This document shows positions 61,981 through 64,000 of a stretch of 64,000 nt of DNA, piece after piece; positions within the stretch are counted from its first letter, which is position 1, and each line of letters opens with the position of its first letter. The translations under genes and the position numbers were made by a program. A model generated the notes under the pieces. That model searched no databases and had not been told where the DNA came from. It saw only the letters and a list, made by a program, of their open reading frames with translations. Origin of the DNA: Burkholderiales bacterium PBB3 (lineage in GTDB: Bacteria > Pseudomonadota > Gammaproteobacteria > Burkholderiales > Burkholderiaceae_C). The stretch lies in assembly GCA_002256115.1 (NCBI GenBank), contig NKIK01000001.1, positions 328,761-392,760 of the forward strand, in the 5' to 3' direction.

Positions 61981-63068
61981 GGCTTGGCTCCGGAAGCCTT
62001 GGGGGCTGATGTTTGCCCGCCGGGCCGCCCCAAGGGCAAATGCACCCCCTCGGGGGGCAGCGCAGCACGCGCAGCGGCAAGCGTGGGGGCCTTACCAGAC
62101 AAGCATTGCGCCATCAGGCGCGCGCCTTCGGCCATGCGGGGGCCGGGGCGCACCAGCGTGTTGGCCTCCTCGGATGGGAAGATGCAGACCCGCTGCTCGC
62201 GCAGCGCGCGAATGCTGTGCCAGCCGGGGCGGGCCATCAGGCCATCCGCACTGCGCTGGCCGATCATGATCAGGTCCGGGTTGGCGCGCACGATGAATTC
62301 GGGGTTGAGCTTAGGGAACGGGCCCAGCTTGGCAGGCACGATGTTTTTGACGCCCAGGCGGGTCAGGGTTTCGCCAATGAAAGATGATTCGCCCGCCGCA
62401 TACGGCCCCTGGTTCACTTCAAAGTAGACCCGTGTGCCGCGCGCACTGGCCGGCATGGACTGGGCCGCGGCCGACACGCCAGCATCAATCGCGCGCCAGA
62501 TGCGGGCGGCATCGGGCACGTCCAGCAGTTGGCCCAGCTTCAGCATCACGCGCTGCACATCGGCATGGGTTTTGGGTTCCAGCGCTACCACCTTGAGGCC
62601 CAGGGCCTCCAGCCGCTCGCCCGCGCGGGACGACTTGGCCATCAGCACCACATCAGGCTTGAGCGCCACGATGGCTTCAATGTTCGGGTCCAGCCCGCCA
62701 CCCACTTGTGGCAGTTTTTGCAGGCTGGCGGGGAAGTTGGAATAGCGGTCCACCCCCACGATACGCGCGCAGTGGCCCAGTTCGCACACGGCTTCCGCCA
62801 ACGATGGCAACAGGCTGACGATGCGGTTGGGTGTGGAAGGCAGCGTGACGGTCACGCCGCGGTCGTCGGTGACTTGTGTGGCTTGGGCTATGCCAACGAG
62901 CCAAAAGCTAAGAGTAACTAGCGCCAACAAGAAGCGGAGTGGCCGGGGGTTTTGCTCCGTGTCCCCCGCCCGCTTTGCGGGCTCCTCCTTGACCTGCGCA
63001 AAACGCCCGGCCACCCCGCATCCTCCAGTTAGCAAGAGCTCTTGCAAGCGGCTGATTGAATGCTTCAT
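61977..63068 (-). CDS. btuF: Cobalamin-binding periplasmic protein (BtuF-like)
   Basis: This 363-residue helical-backbone metal/corrinoid-binding protein (PF01497-type) contains RIVSLLPSLAEAVCELGHCARIVGVDRYSNFP, VVLMAKSS and GPYAAGESSFIGETL. The start at 63068 overlaps the cobU stop by 4 nt. The protein then has about 45 residues before a hydrophobic signal segment (FLLALVTLSFWLVGIAQA). Residues about 17-45 are encoded by R2 copy E, and the C-terminal part (about 327-350) by R3 copy 2. If the start is right, the N-terminal extension is unusual for a secreted protein. A downstream TTG start is possible. Confidence 0.88.
   Translation of the reverse strand: MKHSISRLQELLLTGGCGVAGRFAQVKEEPAKRAGDTEQNPRPLRFLLALVTLSFWLVGIAQATQVTDDRGVTVTLPSTPNRIVSLLPSLAEAVCELGHCARIVGVDRYSNFPASLQKLPQVGGGLDPNIEAIVALKPDVVLMAKSSRAGERLEALGLKVVALEPKTHADVQRVMLKLGQLLDVPDAARIWRAIDAGVSAAAQSMPASARGTRVYFEVNQGPYAAGESSFIGETLTRLGVKNIVPAKLGPFPKLNPEFIVRANPDLIMIGQRSADGLMARPGWHSIRALREQRVCIFPSEEANTLVRPGPRMAEGARLMAQCLSGKAPTLAAARAALPPEGVHLPLGRPGGQTSAPKASGAKP
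62022..62090 (-). repeat. Dispersed repeat R3, copy 2, in frame in btuF
   Basis: Shares CCCCCTCGGGGGGCAGCGC and AAGCGTGGGGG with 45679-45745. It encodes the C-terminal PTLAAARAALPPEGVHLPLG of BtuF. Confidence 0.85.
62934..63019 (-). repeat. Hairpin repeat R2, copy E, in frame in btuF
   Basis: 22 nt arms (62934-62955 and 62998-63019; two mismatches) enclose a core identical to that of copy B. It is read as AQVKEEPAKRAGDTEQ in BtuF, before the signal segment. Confidence 0.9.
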
Positions 63069-63649
63069 TGCGTATCTTTCAAAGTCAGCGGCAGGCCGGC
63101 CGCCATCAGCGTCACGCGCTGGCAGGTGGCGGCCACATCCTGGTTCAAGCGGCCCAGCGCATCCACAAAGGCGCGTACCTCGCGCCCCATCGGTATCACA
63201 CCCAGGCCGATCTCATTGCCTACCAGCACCACGGGGCCGGCAGCGTTTTCAATTGCTATCAAAAGAGGAGCTACTCCCGCACTATCCATGGGCTGCAATG
63301 GCATATTCATTGTTGCCTCAGCAGGCATCAACAGATTGGTCAGCCAAAGCGTCAGGCAATCCACCACCACCAGCGTGTCTGGCCGGCTGTGCTGCGCAAT
63401 CGCTTCTGCCAGCGCCAATGGTTCTTCCGCCGTCGTCATACCGGGCACGCGCTTAGCGCGGTCCGCCTGGTGGCGGGCGATGCGTTGGCGCATCTCCTCG
63501 TCCCAGGGTTGTGCGGTGGCAATCAGCACGGCGCGGTGGTTGGTCGCAGCGTCCAGCCACTGGCGCGCCAACAGTTCGGCACGGCGTGACTTGCCGCTCT
63601 TCTGGCCGCCCAGAACCAACTCGCTTTTAGCAACCGTCATCGTGCTCAT
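63065..63649 (-). CDS. cobU: Adenosylcobinamide kinase / guanylyltransferase
   Basis: CobU (CobP) phosphorylates adenosylcobinamide and transfers GMP to it. The 194-residue protein has the P-loop GGQKSGKS (14-21), the guanylylated His60 in RIARHQADR, VVVDCLTLWLTNLL and VVLVGNEIGLGVIPMG. E. coli CobU has about 181 residues. The extra part corresponds to an in-frame R1 copy at about residues 116-134 (MDSAGVAPLLIAIE). It overlaps btuF and the upstream gene by 4 nt each. Confidence 0.94.
   Translation of the reverse strand: MSTMTVAKSELVLGGQKSGKSRRAELLARQWLDAATNHRAVLIATAQPWDEEMRQRIARHQADRAKRVPGMTTAEEPLALAEAIAQHSRPDTLVVVDCLTLWLTNLLMPAEATMNMPLQPMDSAGVAPLLIAIENAAGPVVLVGNEIGLGVIPMGREVRAFVDALGRLNQDVAATCQRVTLMAAGLPLTLKDTQ
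63248..63302 (-). repeat. Dispersed repeat R1, copy 10, in frame in cobU
   Basis: Carries ATGGATAGTGCGGGAGTAGC, with two changes from the core, and the TTTTGATAGCAA tail. It is translated as MDSAGVAPLLIAIEN. Confidence 0.85.
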
Positions 63650-64000
63650 AGCTGAAACGCCCCCGCTTGATCAGCGTCCATCCACTGCAAGATGATCTTG
63701 TGCATCTTAGCCACGCCATCCGTCAGGGTGGCGGGTCCGGGCTGCAGAATCTCTGGCGATTTGATTTCAAACAACCGCTGGTGGCGCACGGCGTTAACCA
63801 CGCTCCAGCCTTTGCGGGCCGCCACGTTCTCGGGTCGAAACTTCTTGCCGCACCAGGAGCCCAAAATAATGTCCGGGTTGCGCCGCACGATCTCGGCACC
63901 ATCGGCAATGATGCGGTTCTTGCCCATCGACTCGGCCGCCAGTTCGGGAAAACAATCCTCGCCCCCGGCAATGCCGATCAGCTCCGACACCCAGCGGATC
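63646..64000 (-). CDS. Periplasmic corrinoid-binding protein, C-terminal part (window edge)
   Basis: The right edge cuts this gene; only the last 117 or so residues are seen (IRWVSELIGIAGGEDCFPELAAESMGKNRII). They match the C-terminal half of BtuF/FecB-type binding proteins, with the NPDIILGSWCGKKFRPENVAARKGW block. It is a second such protein in the cluster besides btuF. It overlaps the cobU start by 4 nt (ATGA), so it is in the same operon. The N-terminus and signal peptide lie outside the window. Confidence 0.78.
   Translation of the reverse strand, partial: IRWVSELIGIAGGEDCFPELAAESMGKNRIIADGAEIVRRNPDIILGSWCGKKFRPENVAARKGWSVVNAVRHQRLFEIKSPEILQPGPATLTDGVAKMHKIILQWMDADQAGAFQL

Noticed and set aside
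1..64000. CRISPR arrays, rRNA or tRNA genes
   Set aside because: No regularly spaced repeats and no tRNA or rRNA signatures were seen; the R1, R2 and R3 repeats are dispersed, not arrayed.

Overview
The window looks like a chromosomal segment of a betaproteobacterium, most likely Burkholderiales/Comamonadaceae (Rhodoferax/Polaromonas-like). The evidence is the high GC content, the OmpR/EnvZ, Mfd, SerB and Nth sequences, and dense short dispersed repeats of a kind typical of that group. This placement is inference from protein and repeat character; no rRNA or tRNA gene was seen.

Layout. 1-9 kb: remnant of a Ser/Thr kinase, a small secreted protein, OmpR/EnvZ, the isoprenoid genes ispF and ispD separated by a class III cyclase, and mfd. 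9-14.6 kb: a beta-lactamase-fold serine hydrolase, a truncated histidine-phosphatase remnant, and a LytS/LytR-type two-component operon ending in a DUF4407 membrane protein. 14.6-22.5 kb: an accessory block with a DinJ/YafQ module, a J-domain protein, a VapBC module and a complete type III restriction-modification system (mod-res) bracketed by two nearly identical direct repeats. 22.5-41 kb: mostly housekeeping and signalling genes (serB, a FrnE-like DsbA protein, a receiver protein, nth, HDOD, an RNase D-like exonuclease, SDR, an aminotransferase, a LysR/sterol desaturase pair, purT, phoX with a probable Pho box, GAF-PAS-GGDEF-EAL, a CPBP protease).

41-64 kb: a long single-strand array of cobalamin genes transcribed right to left: BtuF-like, cobU, btuF, btuC, btuD, cobO, bioB, cbiB, L-threonine-phosphate decarboxylase, cobQ, a signal peptidase, cobT, cobS, cobC. 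A 9.6 kb defence block is inserted between the decarboxylase and cobQ, on the same strand and with 4-7 nt junctions: PIN toxin, RHH antitoxin, Wadjet jetA-jetB-jetC, an AAA ATPase plus small TOPRIM-like protein pair, then jetD. The ATPase/TOPRIM pair lies inside the Wadjet operon between jetC and jetD and looks like a nested second defence system; it is the best candidate here for something new.

Three dispersed repeat families (called R1, R2 and R3 here) run through the window. R1 (about 58 bp, core reading VDSAGAA) flanks accessory genes and is also read in frame inside cobS, cobU and cbiB. R2 is a long hairpin with a constant purine-rich core (AAGGAGGAG...GGGGGACACGGAG) and arms that differ from copy to copy yet stay self-complementary; two of its five copies lie in frame inside cobC and btuF. 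R3 is inserted in frame in cobQ and btuF. A separate palindrome sits in frame in mfd. No cobalamin riboswitch could be recognised in the window; the upstream end of the cobalamin array lies beyond the right edge.
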